Shown here in pieces: positions 6,515 to 6,617 of a stretch of 6,617 nucleotides of DNA. The notes below the pieces were generated by a model. That model did not search any database, was not told the DNA's origin, and was given only the letters and a program-made list of their open reading frames with translations. The stretch comes from Spirochaetia bacterium UBA5368 (GTDB lineage Bacteria > Spirochaetota > UBA4802 > UBA5368), in contig DHPI01000048.1 of assembly GCA_002407865.1 (NCBI GenBank), forward strand, positions 8,073 through 14,689, written 5' to 3'. The translations under genes were made by a program, and so were the position numbers. Positions within the stretch are counted from its first letter, which is position 1. Each line of letters starts with the position of its first letter.

Positions 6515-6617
6515 ACCGAAAGATTGTCATGAGCCTTGTCGTTATCGTTATCCTGGTGGCCGCCCTCCTTGTGATCAACAGGCGGCACACCTCCAGTGTT
6601 CCAGAACTTGCGACGTA
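6511..6617 (+). CDS. Membrane-anchored protein, probable DUF4340 family (3' truncated)
   Basis: Only the first 35 codons lie in the window. ATG at 6511 overlaps the TGA of the GldG-like gene as ATGA. GGAGG at 6499-6503 sits 7 bases upstream, so this is a genuine, translationally coupled start. The product begins MNRKIV, has one hydrophobic helix at about 5-22, then basic INRRH, as in an inner-membrane anchor or uncleaved signal with the rest outside the cytoplasm. Proteins of the DUF4340 family commonly follow GldG-like genes and start in this way. The family-specific region lies beyond the window edge, so the assignment rests mainly on position and the N-terminal pattern. Confidence 0.7.
   Translation, partial: MNRKIVMSLVVIVILVAALLVINRRHTSSVPELAT

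Overview
The window is a bacterial chromosome segment read entirely on the + strand. It holds the 3' end of an outer-membrane beta-barrel gene, a two-gene unit (serC plus a small cupin), and the first four genes of an ABC-2 transporter operon of the GldA/GldF/GldG type that runs off the right edge. A beta-barrel C-terminus and gene starts with good Shine-Dalgarno sequences indicate a diderm bacterium. The genes from serC onward are GC-rich, while the barrel gene is visibly AT-richer. The Gld-like cassette followed by a DUF4340-type gene is, as far as I know, an arrangement seen in spirochaetes and other non-Bacteroidetes diderms. The window alone does not fix the phylum, and a spirochaete-like or deltaproteobacterium-like source is only a guess.

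Layout: 1-716, barrel protein lacking its N-terminus. 717-1022, a 306-base gap with no convincing gene, but with a small palindrome and three copies of a GCACTG-centred motif. 1023-2108, phosphoserine aminotransferase (SerC). 2151-2528, a stand-alone phosphomannose-isomerase-type cupin, 42 bases downstream and probably in the same operon. 2545-2563, a modest terminator-like hairpin. 2746-6617, ATPase (GldA-like), six-helix permease (GldF-like), a 707-residue membrane-anchored auxiliary protein (GldG-like), and the first 35 codons of a membrane-anchored protein that looks like DUF4340.

How the genes work together: SerC makes phosphoserine for serine and related metabolism. The cupin belongs to a family acting on mannose phosphates, and its link to SerC is not obvious. 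The ATPase/permease/GldG/DUF4340 genes overlap or are closely packed (14-base overlap, 6-base gap, 4-base ATGA overlap). They should be co-translated and build one inner-membrane machine with large extracytoplasmic domains. Its substrate is unknown outside the gliding Bacteroidetes.

I see no RNA gene, CRISPR array, insertion sequence or phage gene. The most interesting item is the Gld-like cassette with a DUF4340-like partner. It is a recognisable family arrangement rather than a new one, but its function is poorly defined. Smaller curiosities are a nine-G tract coding for the SerC active-site loop and the unexplained 717-1022 gap.
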